A DNA stretch of 64,000 bases. Source: Cellvibrio mixtus subsp. mixtus J3-8. Its GTDB lineage: Bacteria > Pseudomonadota > Gammaproteobacteria > Pseudomonadales > Cellvibrionaceae. The stretch is taken from positions 284,604-348,603 of the forward strand of contig NZ_KN266208.1 of assembly GCF_000766945.1 (NCBI RefSeq), in the 5' to 3' direction. The notes beneath the pieces were generated by a model that made no database searches, was not told the origin of the DNA, and was given only the letters and a program-made list of their open reading frames with translations. Below, one piece after another: positions 9,576-18,266 of the stretch. The translations under genes and the position numbers were made by a program. Numbering within the stretch: the stretch's first letter is position 1; each line of letters begins with the position of its first letter.

Positions 9576-10958
9576 GTGGGATCGCGTTTAGGCTCCATCG
9601 CGGCGCGGCTGCTCCTGGCATCAGCGTTATTGTTGCCATTGTTTTTGGGATTGACCGGTTTTTTCCTTGATCGCGCGTTTGAAAACAGTTTGGAAGTGGC
9701 CGAACGTGCGCGCTTGCGCGGCCACTTAAATTTGCTGATGAGCGTGGCCGAACCGGAAACTAAAAATGATCGCATCACCGGCTTGCGCGTCACCTCGGTT
9801 ACCCTTAGTGAAGCCGATTTTGAACATCCCAATTCCGGCCTTTACGGCTACATTTTTAATGGCGATGCAAAGGCGGTCTGGCACTCCAATTCAGCCGCAT
9901 TGAACACACCGCCCAATTACAAAAGCCTCGCAAAAAGTGATACCCCGGGCAGAATGTTGTTCAGTGAAAAAACGCTGGACAACAAACCCCACTTTATCGC
10001 GCGCTATACCGTAAATTGGGAGGACACCAACGGCAACCCTACCCCGTTTCACTTTGTCGTCATCCACAGTGCCGATGAATATAACGCTGAACTCAGCGCC
10101 TATCGCAACGAACTGTGGCGCTGGCTTGGCGCAGCCGGAATATTCCTCCTGATAGCCCAAACCCTGATCCTGCGCTGGGGTTTACGTCCATTGGGAAAAC
10201 TGGCTGTCGCGCTCAAGGCGATGCAAAGCGGTGATACCAGTGGTATTGAAGGCGAACACCCCAAGGAATTGCAGCGCATTGTTAACAACCTCAACCAGGT
10301 ATTGGATCGCGAACAAGCGCTGCGCCAGCGCTATCGCAACAGCCTCGCAGATTTAGCCCACAGCCTGAAAACACCGTTGGCGGTATTGCAAAGTAAAATC
10401 AATCAGTCCGCCAATCCGGACAACGAACTTAGCGAGCAAGTTGCGCGCATGAGCCAGGTGGTGACTTATCAATTGCAGCGCGCAGTGTCCAGCCAGCAAA
10501 AAGGCACCTTTCGCCGCACGCGTATTGAGCCAATCGCCCAACGTTTATTTGCGACGCTGCAAAAAGTGTATGCCGATAAACACATGCAACAGGAACTGGA
10601 ACTTGCACCCAATTCGCTCGTTGCCGGCGATGAACAGGATGTGATGGAGCTGGTCGGTAACCTGCTGGAGAACGCGTTTAAATACGGCAAACAACAAGTG
10701 CGGATGACGAGCGCCGTTGAAGATAATCGCTTGCGTATTGATATTGAAGACGATGGCCCCGGTGTGCCGGAAGATCAACGGGAACGCATTCTGGAACGCG
10801 GCCAACGACTCGACACCAGCATACCCGGCCAGGGCATCGGACTTTCAGTTGCCGCAGAAATTGTGCGCAGTTATGAAGGCGATATTCGTATTCTTACCTC
10901 GGACCTTGGCGGTGCGCGCTTCAGCATTTTCCTTCCAATGACACCGGATGCCGATTAA
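9576..10958 (+). CDS. PhoQ-like sensor histidine kinase
   Basis: 460 residues with a GTG start two bases after the response-regulator stop. A first membrane segment is near residues 10-32, a periplasmic sensor region of about 150 residues follows, and a second membrane segment lies near residues 185-205. The phospho-acceptor is about H262 in DLAHSLKTPL, the HSLKTPL variant seen in PhoQ-type kinases. ATP-binding motifs are N box NLLENAFKYG, G1 DDGPGVP and G2 GQGIGLSV. The ligand is not evident. The upstream PepSY gene suggests periplasmic modulation. Confidence 0.92.
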   Translation: MGSRLGSIAARLLLASALLLPLFLGLTGFFLDRAFENSLEVAERARLRGHLNLLMSVAEPETKNDRITGLRVTSVTLSEADFEHPNSGLYGYIFNGDAKAVWHSNSAALNTPPNYKSLAKSDTPGRMLFSEKTLDNKPHFIARYTVNWEDTNGNPTPFHFVVIHSADEYNAELSAYRNELWRWLGAAGIFLLIAQTLILRWGLRPLGKLAVALKAMQSGDTSGIEGEHPKELQRIVNNLNQVLDREQALRQRYRNSLADLAHSLKTPLAVLQSKINQSANPDNELSEQVARMSQVVTYQLQRAVSSQQKGTFRRTRIEPIAQRLFATLQKVYADKHMQQELELAPNSLVAGDEQDVMELVGNLLENAFKYGKQQVRMTSAVEDNRLRIDIEDDGPGVPEDQRERILERGQRLDTSIPGQGIGLSVAAEIVRSYEGDIRILTSDLGGARFSIFLPMTPDAD

Positions 10959-11202
10959 ACCCATACCAAATTACCCGAAGCCTTATAACTATTTATCGCC
11001 AAAATCTGCATTCATGTAAGCAATATCTCACAACGAAACTTACATCGCCTCACAAAACGCAGCGATTTATGCGACTTCTGCTTTACCACACAAAACCGGA
11101 TACTGGTTTCATCAAATAGCACCGTTCAACAGGGCCAGGACAATACGCCAGGGATGGCATAGCGGTTTTAAACTAACTATGCCTTACCAGGGGAGAAAGA
11201 AA

Positions 11203-12150
11203 ATGTCATCCAGGACGTGTATTGCCGTAGATTCCACCTGTGATTTACCCGCTAAATTTATCCAGCAACACAATATCGAAGTGCTGCCCATTTATATCAA
11301 TCACGCCAAGGGACAAGAGCTGGATTACCGCGATCCGCAAACCATGCTCAACTTTTACAAAAATCATTCACGCGATGTGTATGGTTTAGCGCAATCAGAT
11401 CCGCTGTCAGTAAGTGACATGACCAACATTCTGAAAGAACGTTTATTGCCAAAATACGATTTGGTGCAAGTCGTTACTATCAACAGTAAAAAAAGTGATG
11501 TATTCAAACGCGTGTCCGAAGCGGCGTTGGTGAACGAACCCAAATTCCGCGAGATGGAAAAAAATGAAGGCCGCGCGCCGTTCCGTATTCGCCTGTACGA
11601 TTCCATGTCCATGTTTACCGGCCACGCGTTATTGGTTTATGAACTGGTCAAACGCGTAAATGTGGACAAAATGCCGCTAAATAAATCCATTCGCGAAATC
11701 GATAATATGCGCGACCAGGTTTACGGTTATTTAATTCCTAACGATCTGTCTTACATGCGCGAGCGCCGCCATTTGCGTAAAGGTGACAACAATATTTCGT
11801 GGATTAATTTCAAGCTGGCCAGCGCGTTAAATTTACGCCCAATTGTGCAATTACATCGCGGTGCGACAGATAAGATTGATACCGGGAAAGGGTTCCTTGG
11901 TGCGTTGGAAAAATTATTTTCCCACGTTAAAAAACAAATCAAACAAGGTTTGAGCAGCGATGTGATCGCCATGAGCTACGGCGGTTTGCTGGAAGAAATC
12001 AAGGATGAACCGGTACTGGTGGAATTCCGTGAATTCTGCAAACAACACAACATCAAAACCATGCTGTCGATGATGAGCATGACCGGCGCGATTAATGTGG
12101 GACCAAAATCGTTTGCGTTGTCGTTTGCTACGGAGAAGGATTTGGTTTGA
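11203..12150 (+). CDS. DegV-family fatty-acid-binding protein
   Basis: 315 residues from ATG at 11203, preceded by a GGGAGA ribosome site at 11191; a longer frame from 11179 lacks one. The N-terminus reads IAVDSTCDLP, the DegV signature, and the second domain carries ...YDSMSMFTGHALLVYELVKRV. DegV/FakB proteins bind a single fatty acid, and in Firmicutes deliver it to the kinase FakA. No fakA-like gene is in the window, so the role here is uncertain. It is longer than the usual ~280 residues. It stands alone after a 244-base gap and is followed by an inverted repeat and a terminator. Confidence 0.85.
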   Translation: MSSRTCIAVDSTCDLPAKFIQQHNIEVLPIYINHAKGQELDYRDPQTMLNFYKNHSRDVYGLAQSDPLSVSDMTNILKERLLPKYDLVQVVTINSKKSDVFKRVSEAALVNEPKFREMEKNEGRAPFRIRLYDSMSMFTGHALLVYELVKRVNVDKMPLNKSIREIDNMRDQVYGYLIPNDLSYMRERRHLRKGDNNISWINFKLASALNLRPIVQLHRGATDKIDTGKGFLGALEKLFSHVKKQIKQGLSSDVIAMSYGGLLEEIKDEPVLVEFREFCKQHNIKTMLSMMSMTGAINVGPKSFALSFATEKDLV

Positions 12151-12178
12151 TTTTTTTGCACTGCGATTCAGTGCCACA

Positions 12179-12284
12179 GATGAATTCCGGTGTTCCCTCC
12201 GTGACACGCCGTAAATACATCCATGTAGGCTCGGATGCAGCATCCATGCTGCATACGGTCACGGAGGAAACACCGGAATCCATC
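12179..12284. repeat. 106-bp intergenic inverted repeat with 27-base arms
   Basis: The arm at 12179-12205 (with ATTCCGGTGTTCCCTCCGTG) is matched in reverse complement by 12258-12284 with two mismatches. The 52-base centre contains further short palindromes (GATGCAGCATCCATGCTGCAT). It has no open frame and lies between degV and the di-heme protein gene. The shape is that of a non-autonomous dispersed repeat (REP/MITE-like) or a large stem-loop in the degV 3' untranslated region. Confidence 0.7.
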
Positions 12285-12310
12285 TTGAAAGTTATGCGTT
12301 AAGACAATAA

Positions 12311-12346
12311 AAAACTCCCATCAGGCACCTGATGGGAGTTTTTGTT
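12311..12346. terminator. Bidirectional rho-independent terminator
   Basis: A near-perfect stem of AAAACTCCCATCAGG and CCTGATGGGAGTTTT around a tiny loop, followed by TTTG-TTTTT on the plus strand and flanked by A-runs on the left. It can end both the plus-strand degV transcript and the minus-strand transcript of the di-heme gene (stop at 12371). Confidence 0.85.
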
Positions 12347-12370
12347 TTTACCAACTACAACGCCGAAAAC

Positions 12371-15300
12371 TTACAGCGATTCAAGGAACTTAATTAAATC
12401 ATTACGCTGTGCTGCAGTCGCTGCGCGATAAGCCGATTGGCTTGCCGCTGCTTCACCGCCGTGCCACAAAATCGCTTCATTGATATTGCGTGCGCGACCA
12501 TCGTGTAATAAACGGCTGTGACCATTCACTGCGGGTTCCAATCCCAAGCCCCACAATGCCGGTGTACGCCATTCACGATTCAATGTTGCGTTATTGGTCA
12601 AGCGATCCGCCAAACCTTCACCCAGATCGTGCAGCAACAAATCGGTGTATGGCTTGATGGTTTGTCCACGCAACTCTGCAAGTGGATGACCATAATCGGT
12701 AGTCAGTGTTGGCGTATGACAACCGGCACACCCCAAATTGCCAAACACTTGCTCACCGCGAATGACATCCGCATTATTAACCGTTTCAGGGCGACGCGCC
12801 GGTGCACCGAGTGCTTGCATATAAACGGTTAACAAATTCACGCGCGCATCACTTAACTCAATGCCGTTTGGTCCCGCATTGCGGCATGCAGTTTGGTTCG
12901 CACCACATGCCGGGCCTTGCAGAATGCTGGTGCTTACCCCAATGTCTTCATGCAATGCATCGGCGGTGAATTGTTCGAGTGTTGCGATGCTCGCTTTCCA
13001 ACCGAAACGGCCAATACGTTGTTCACCGGTTTTCAAATCCGTTACCTGATTTGCACGGCCGGAAATTCCGTCGCCGTTGCTATCATTTGGATCATGACGT
13101 TGCAGCAGGACAGATTCAGGAACCGCTTCCAGTAAACCGAGGCCAACAATGGTTTGCGCCATGCGCGGCGAGAAATTATTGACGGCACCACCGGCATTAT
13201 CGAGCACTTGCACAGAATAATTCGGTGCTTGTAATTGATAGGCCGTGCCATCGTTAAAGGTTCCCGCGACCGTCGTGTAAGTTAAATTGGTAATTGCTTC
13301 TGCCGGCACACCGCCATTGCGCGATTGCGGATGCAACACTTTGCCGAAATAATTGTGTGGCAATGCATTGCCATTGGCATCGGTTGCGCCCGAACTGACT
13401 TTCACTGCCATGCTATTCGGCAATTGACCGGCAACCGGCGCCTGGCCGCGGCCATTATTCACGTGGCAACCCACGCACGAACTATTGATCGTTAAACCAG
13501 TAGACAAATTTGCCAATTCAGTGAAGTCAGGGTTGCCCGCTTCAAAGTGTTTTCCGGTTACAAAATCGGTGTGGAAAATGCGGCGTCCATTTAAAAATTG
13601 ATTGTGGGTTTCCCAACGAATATTTAATGCCTCGCGGAAAAATGCCGTCCACAAATGCGTGTGGCGATCAACAATAAATGGACTCGCTGCCGTCGGTGCA
13701 TATTCAATCACTGGATCGGTAAATGTCTGGTTGCCTTCGCGATATGTCACTGTGGCGTTATTGCCCGAGTTAGCCAACAAGTACGACGGTTTTTGATAAC
13801 CCTTGGCAATCGCTTGCGGTGAACGGATCGATTGATAACCGGGTGCACCGGAATCTGCCAATACCCCCGACGTGCTAATGACATCCGCTTGTGCAACACC
13901 TTTAAACGCACGCACGGGCGCTGCCGTTGCTGTACCACCAGACGCGAGCTTCGCATTCAATTCATCGTTGTTCACGATATACAAACCGGGCGTTCCCAAT
14001 TTGATGCGGAAGGTATCGGTGTAATACACGCGTTGCGCACTCACACGTGGATCGGTATCGGTAAAACCGAGCCATTGCTGGAATTCAAAATCGTAGAATT
14101 CGCCCGTGCGTAAAGTGGTTTGGCCCTCGCGCTCACCCGGCACAAAACGCGTACCGATACAGCGCCACAATTCGCCTTTACCGGTTGCCGGATCCGCGTT
14201 GCGGATACGGGTAAAGCCACCGTTATCGCCAAAGTAGGAACGGTAGGGGTTAAACAAACTTTTGCGGCAACCGATATCGTTAAAGTTGGCGTATTCAGGC
14301 TCATAGAATATTTCCACGCGCGACTCGCCTTTGGGTGTGTGATCGTGCACTTCAAATTTGAACGTGCGATGTTCGTGGTAGAACGATGGGAATGTGTAAA
14401 AAATATCTTCCGCTTCATGGCGTGCACGGGCGCGGCCGCTACCAAAGGTCACGATGGTGCCATCGGCTTCAATACGCCAGTTGCGTGAAATTTCCGGCGT
14501 GGACTGGTTTGGATACAAGGGTTGGTAAGTCACATTCACCGGAATACTGACGCTGCTATTAGTACCGGTAACCGACGAAGACGAACGGCTTGATGAAGGC
14601 ACAGCCGGTGCACTGCTGGATACCACACTGCTGCTAATCGCTGAGCTGCTGACTACACTGCTGCTCGCCACGCCGCCGGAACCAAATACTTTCAATTCGA
14701 TAATTGAATAGCCCCATTGATTGCCAGCACTGCGCGCTGTGCCATAAACACGCAGGTAACGATAAGAACCGCTCACAGCAACGGTATCCGTGCGCGCGCC
14801 AAAGGTACCGCCAGTACGTGTCGCCAGGGTTGTCCAGGTGCTGTTGTTATTGGAGCCCTGCACCTCATAGTTAGCCGCGTTTGCCGCTTCCCAATCGATC
14901 ACCACTGAGCCCAGATTTTTTGCCGAACCGAAATCCAGGCTAATCCACGCCGGGTCCACGGCGTGGGTAGACTCCCAGCGCGTACCGGCATTGCTATCAA
15001 TTGCCAGGCCAGCGGGTTGTAACTGGCTACTGGCGACCGCCACCGCGCCTTGTGCAAGGTTGGTATTAGTCGCCGTACTGGAAGCACTACTGGCAGCGAC
15101 GGCGCCGTAAACCTTCAGCTCCCAAATGGAATAACCCCAATTGTTACCCGCGCTGCGCTGGGTCGCATTGATGCGTACGTAGCGATAAGTTCCGGCCACC
15201 GGGACGGTATCGGTGCGCGTCCCGAAAGCACCCCCGGTGCGCGCGGCGAGATTTACCCAGGTAGTGCCATTCGTTGAGCCCTGGACATCGTAATTCGCGG

Positions 15301-15577
15301 CGTTGGCCGCTTCCCAATCAATAACAACTGACGAGAGGCTATAGCTCGCGCCCAAATCCACGCTGAGCCATGAGGGCCCATTGCCATGGGCAGATTCCCA
15401 GCGCGTGCCAACATTACCATCTACTGCATTGGCAGCCGGGGTAATTGCAGTGCTGACAGTGGCCGTTTTATTTAACGCAAGGTTGGTTTGTGCAAAAAGG
15501 TTGTGACTAAACAAAAAACTGCCGAGCAGGAACAAAATCCGGCCCCAGAACCTGGGCAACGGGTTGATGGATTGCAT
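12371..15577 (-). CDS. Secreted di-heme oxidoreductase (DHOR/DUF1111) with two F5/8-type C (discoidin-like) domains
   Basis: 1068 residues. A signal peptide spans about 1-29. Two tandem discoidin/F5-8C (CBM32-like) domains lie at about 31-158 and 172-299, each with DGNVGTRWES-type and VVIDWEAANAANY blocks. A polyserine linker (about 303-345) follows. A unique middle region (about 345-690) precedes the di-heme oxidoreductase domain, with c-type heme motifs CVGCH (701-705) and CAGCH (950-954), GDGISGR, KPYTDLLLHDLGEGL and EAILWHGGEA. DHOR proteins resemble bacterial di-heme peroxidases. The modular, Ser-linked design is that of Cellvibrio polysaccharide-degrading enzymes, so an extracellular redox role at a polysaccharide surface is inferred. 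It is the only gene of its transcript; a bidirectional terminator lies downstream. Confidence 0.88.
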   Translation of the reverse strand: MQSINPLPRFWGRILFLLGSFLFSHNLFAQTNLALNKTATVSTAITPAANAVDGNVGTRWESAHGNGPSWLSVDLGASYSLSSVVIDWEAANAANYDVQGSTNGTTWVNLAARTGGAFGTRTDTVPVAGTYRYVRINATQRSAGNNWGYSIWELKVYGAVAASSASSTATNTNLAQGAVAVASSQLQPAGLAIDSNAGTRWESTHAVDPAWISLDFGSAKNLGSVVIDWEAANAANYEVQGSNNNSTWTTLATRTGGTFGARTDTVAVSGSYRYLRVYGTARSAGNQWGYSIIELKVFGSGGVASSSVVSSSAISSSVVSSSAPAVPSSSRSSSSVTGTNSSVSIPVNVTYQPLYPNQSTPEISRNWRIEADGTIVTFGSGRARARHEAEDIFYTFPSFYHEHRTFKFEVHDHTPKGESRVEIFYEPEYANFNDIGCRKSLFNPYRSYFGDNGGFTRIRNADPATGKGELWRCIGTRFVPGEREGQTTLRTGEFYDFEFQQWLGFTDTDPRVSAQRVYYTDTFRIKLGTPGLYIVNNDELNAKLASGGTATAAPVRAFKGVAQADVISTSGVLADSGAPGYQSIRSPQAIAKGYQKPSYLLANSGNNATVTYREGNQTFTDPVIEYAPTAASPFIVDRHTHLWTAFFREALNIRWETHNQFLNGRRIFHTDFVTGKHFEAGNPDFTELANLSTGLTINSSCVGCHVNNGRGQAPVAGQLPNSMAVKVSSGATDANGNALPHNYFGKVLHPQSRNGGVPAEAITNLTYTTVAGTFNDGTAYQLQAPNYSVQVLDNAGGAVNNFSPRMAQTIVGLGLLEAVPESVLLQRHDPNDSNGDGISGRANQVTDLKTGEQRIGRFGWKASIATLEQFTADALHEDIGVSTSILQGPACGANQTACRNAGPNGIELSDARVNLLTVYMQALGAPARRPETVNNADVIRGEQVFGNLGCAGCHTPTLTTDYGHPLAELRGQTIKPYTDLLLHDLGEGLADRLTNNATLNREWRTPALWGLGLEPAVNGHSRLLHDGRARNINEAILWHGGEAAASQSAYRAATAAQRNDLIKFLESL

Positions 15578-15857
15578 AGTGTTGTCTCCACTAAATTTCC
15601 CTTCGGATACACGTAATCGCCGCCGATGTTGCGCACAGAAAACTCATGCATATGGCCAGCTTGTTATGGTTATGAAATCGCGTGTAACGATGAAGAGAAC
15701 TCTTGGCTGATGGTTGAGCGCCGCCTTCTACTGAGTTATCAATATTCAGTTACAAAAAGGGCACGTTAGACTTACTTACTTTTCTTACAGTTATTAGGGT
15801 TATTTTGTGTTTGCGAACTAACACACGAGTAAGCTTCCATCAGGTGCGGATTTTTCT

Positions 15858-15930
15858 CTTCTCACTTTTGAAAAACTGCGTAAAGCTGGGGCATCTCACT
15901 TGAATCGGTAAAAAGTGAGAAGCTTTTTTG
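15858..15930 (+). ncRNA. Candidate small-RNA 3' end: 12-bp stem with T-run
   Basis: CTTCTCACTTTT (15858-15869) pairs perfectly with AAAAGTGAGAAG (15911-15922) across a 41-base loop, and the stem is followed by CTTTTTTG. On the plus strand this has intrinsic-terminator geometry, yet no plus-strand gene lies upstream for more than 3 kb. It could end an unannotated small RNA starting near 15.75-15.8 kb, or be a structured leader of the opposite-strand di-heme gene. No known riboswitch consensus was recognised. Confidence 0.35.
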
Positions 15931-16032
15931 CCATAAGCATCACAAATCATGTGCGGAACAAATCTGTTACATCATTTTCCTGCCGCTCGATGAAACTCGT
16001 TACAGCGATTCTTTTTTAACAGCCCATAAATG

Positions 16033-16067
16033 AAAACAGCCGCCGGATTGCTCACGGCGGCTGTTTT
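16033..16067. terminator. Rho-independent terminator of galE
   Basis: Perfect 13-base stem AAAACAGCCGCCG / CGGCGGCTGTTTT with a short loop. On the minus strand it follows the galE stop (16097) by about 30 bases. Confidence 0.85.
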
Positions 16068-16096
16068 CCGAGGGAATACCAAAAGGCCAATCGTTA

Positions 16097-17125
16097 TCAG
16101 GCATCGTAACCATTGGGATTTTGCGACTGCCAACGCCATGCATCCTGCATCATGCGTTCAAGCCCTAATTCCGCAGTCCAGCCCAACTCGTTTTTCGCTT
16201 TGGTCGCATCGGCATAACACGCGGCGATATCACCAGGGCGGCGCGGCAAAATTTTATAAGGTACCCGACGGCCACTCGCCGCTTCAAAAGCCTTAATGAT
16301 TTGCAACACCGACAACCCTGAGCCAGTGCCCAGATTGTATGCACGGCACCCAATGCCGGATTTTTCCAGGCCGCGCAATGCCGCCACATGCCCCTTGGCC
16401 AGATCCACAACATGGATGTAATCACGCACACCAGTGCCGTCAATGGTGTCGTAATCATCACCAAACACGCCCAGCTCTTTCAATTTACCAATCGCAACTT
16501 GTGAGACGTAGGGCAGCAAGTTGTTCGGGATACCGGCAGGATCTTCACCAATCAGCCCGCTTTCATGCGCACCCACCGGGTTGAAGTAGCGCAATAACGA
16601 GAAATTCCACTGGCTGCCCGGCGCTTTGGCGATATCGCGCAGGATTTCTTCCACGATAAGCTTGCTACGACCATAAGGATTAGTCGCAGAAGTAGCAAAG
16701 GTTTCGTCAATAGGCACCGCAACCGGATCCCCATAAACCGTCGCGGATGAACTGAAAATCAGCTTCCACACCTTAAATTCCTCCATCACTTCCGTGAGCG
16801 ACAAAGTTCCTGCCACGTTGTAACGGTAGTATTTCATCGGAATCTGGTTGGACTCCCCTACCGCTTTCAGGCCGGCAAAATGCATTACCGCCTCGATGTT
16901 GTAGGCTTTAAAAACCTGGCGCAGGGCTTCTTTATCGTTGATATCCGCCTCATAAAAGACCGGTTCCACACCGGTAATCCGGGCCACACGCTTGAGGGAT
17001 TCAGGCTTGCTGTTAATGAGGTTATCCACCACTACCGGCAAATAACCGCTATTAATCAATTCGATACAGACATGGCTGCCGATAAAACCGGCACCGCCAG
17101 TCACAAGGATAGGTGAGCGGGACAT
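16097..17125 (-). CDS. galE: UDP-glucose 4-epimerase
   Basis: 342 residues of the extended short-chain dehydrogenase family. It interconverts UDP-glucose and UDP-galactose, supplying galactose for surface polysaccharide or allowing galactose use. The NAD-binding motif GGAGFIGSHVC is at residues 10-20, and the catalytic serine/tyrosine are in SSSATVYG and NPYGRSK. The C-terminal GDIAACYADATKAKNELGW is typical. It is monocistronic, with a strong terminator downstream. Confidence 0.95.
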   Translation of the reverse strand: MSRSPILVTGGAGFIGSHVCIELINSGYLPVVVDNLINSKPESLKRVARITGVEPVFYEADINDKEALRQVFKAYNIEAVMHFAGLKAVGESNQIPMKYYRYNVAGTLSLTEVMEEFKVWKLIFSSSATVYGDPVAVPIDETFATSATNPYGRSKLIVEEILRDIAKAPGSQWNFSLLRYFNPVGAHESGLIGEDPAGIPNNLLPYVSQVAIGKLKELGVFGDDYDTIDGTGVRDYIHVVDLAKGHVAALRGLEKSGIGCRAYNLGTGSGLSVLQIIKAFEAASGRRVPYKILPRRPGDIAACYADATKAKNELGWTAELGLERMMQDAWRWQSQNPNGYDA

Positions 17126-17253
17126 GAAGATTCCTTATAAAGAGTGAAGCCATTTCGCGCGCATTGAACCAGAGTTCGGGCGCGAGCATAAGGGCTTGGA
17201 AAGAATCTTTTATTAAATCATATAATTAATATTTTTAAAATTATGAGTAAAAT

Positions 17254-17273
17254 AAAAGCGGGCATTGCCCGCT
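17254..17273 (-). terminator. Terminator after the TorF-like porin gene
   Basis: Stem AGCGGGC / GCCCGCT around a short loop; on the minus strand it is followed by TTTTATTTTA, and it lies about 35 bases after the stop at 17309. Confidence 0.8.
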
Positions 17274-17308
17274 CTTATCAGAACCATCCCTGGACTCTCT
17301 ACTAAAAC

Positions 17309-18037
17309 TTATTCGCCCAATGGCAAAGACAACTTAACAATAAACTTCAATTCGTCATTGTGGTCAGCTTCGCCTTGATCAATTACTTTACCCAGTGTGA
17401 AAGTCAGATTGCTGGTGTAGGCGTAACTCAAATCAAGGTGAGTCAAACCATCGTATGCACCGCTGTCATCACTGTGAGTACCCACCAGTGCGCTGAACTT
17501 GCCAAACGCTGCCGAGAAAGTGGTGTAGGTGTAATCATCATCCGCCAACACATCACCCACACCTACACGGTGCATCAAGGTCAAAGTTACATCGTCAGAA
17601 GGCTTCAGGCCCAGAGTAATGGCTACGTCAGATACATCGTCAAAACCCAGCGGAGCTCTCTCTACACTTTTAACGACTTCGCCGTCATCACCAACACCGT
17701 AGGTAGTTGAAGTAGCAGATGGATACATATAAGTGGTGTAGTTCAGGTCAACCGACAATGGGCCCGCCGAGAAACCGTAACCAGCGTAGAAGTCATATTC
17801 AGTTCCAAGGCCGGCATCACCGGAAGATGCCCACAGGCCACCGTAGAAACCATTGGACTTAACCGCAACATCCGCAATCAACGCAGGGTCACCATTACCG
17901 AGATCCAAACCTCTCCAGTAGTACATGTTAGCGACAGCAACTGATGCTGCTACTTCAGCATGTGCTGCAGGAACTGCAAAACCTGCAAATGCCGAAAGAG
18001 CGATAGCACCAGCGATAAATTTTTGTTTCATCTTCAT
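17309..18037 (-). CDS. TorF-family putative outer-membrane porin
   Basis: 242 residues. A signal peptide ends after AHA at about residue 27. The mature protein is a series of amphipathic strands that begins ASVAVANMYYWRGLDLGNG and carries a WASSGDAG..TEYDFYAGYG segment, the pattern of the TorF (TIGR02001) family of small predicted barrels found across marine and soil proteobacteria. It ends in alternating hydrophobic residues (LKFIVKLSLPLGE) without a C-terminal aromatic. Substrate is unknown. It is monocistronic, between galE and an exporter gene. Confidence 0.85.
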   Translation of the reverse strand: MKMKQKFIAGAIALSAFAGFAVPAAHAEVAASVAVANMYYWRGLDLGNGDPALIADVAVKSNGFYGGLWASSGDAGLGTEYDFYAGYGFSAGPLSVDLNYTTYMYPSATSTTYGVGDDGEVVKSVERAPLGFDDVSDVAITLGLKPSDDVTLTLMHRVGVGDVLADDDYTYTTFSAAFGKFSALVGTHSDDSGAYDGLTHLDLSYAYTSNLTFTLGKVIDQGEADHNDELKFIVKLSLPLGE

Positions 18038-18236
18038 GAGTTTTGTCCTCTATTAATGGTCTTTGCTAATTTGTTTTGAGGCAGCTATTGATAATTCACA
18101 CTAGCTTGAGCGGACTATTGCAGGGACTAAGCCAATTTTATTTTTATGATGAAAATCATGATGTTGCACATTGAATACAAGATTGCATACCCTAAACAAA
18201 ACTAGCTCAGGCACAAGCTTGGTGCATGAAAACCAT

Positions 18237-18255
18237 GCGCGCCAGTCTGGCGCGC
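18237..18255 (-). terminator. Palindromic hairpin after the DMT transporter gene
   Basis: GCGCGCCAG T CTGGCGCGC forms a very GC-rich hairpin 12 bases after the stop at 18267; on the minus strand ATGGTTTTC follows. A weak terminator is likely. Confidence 0.55.
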
Positions 18256-18266
18256 ACCAAAACAAT

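Larger units (their letters stand above)
15578..16096. other. 519-bp gene-free region upstream of the di-heme gene
   Basis: Holds the 5' flank and presumed promoter of the di-heme gene (minus), a terminator-like long hairpin at 15858-15930 that points plus, and the galE terminator at 16033-16067. I see no credible coding frame. Confidence 0.6.

Noticed and set aside
15841-15925. Possible cyclic-di-GMP riboswitch (GCGTAAAGC near a hairpin)
   Set aside because: Only a short stretch resembles the GEMM motif; the conserved GGRCGCAAAGCC-type core, the tetraloop/receptor and the paired stems are not present.
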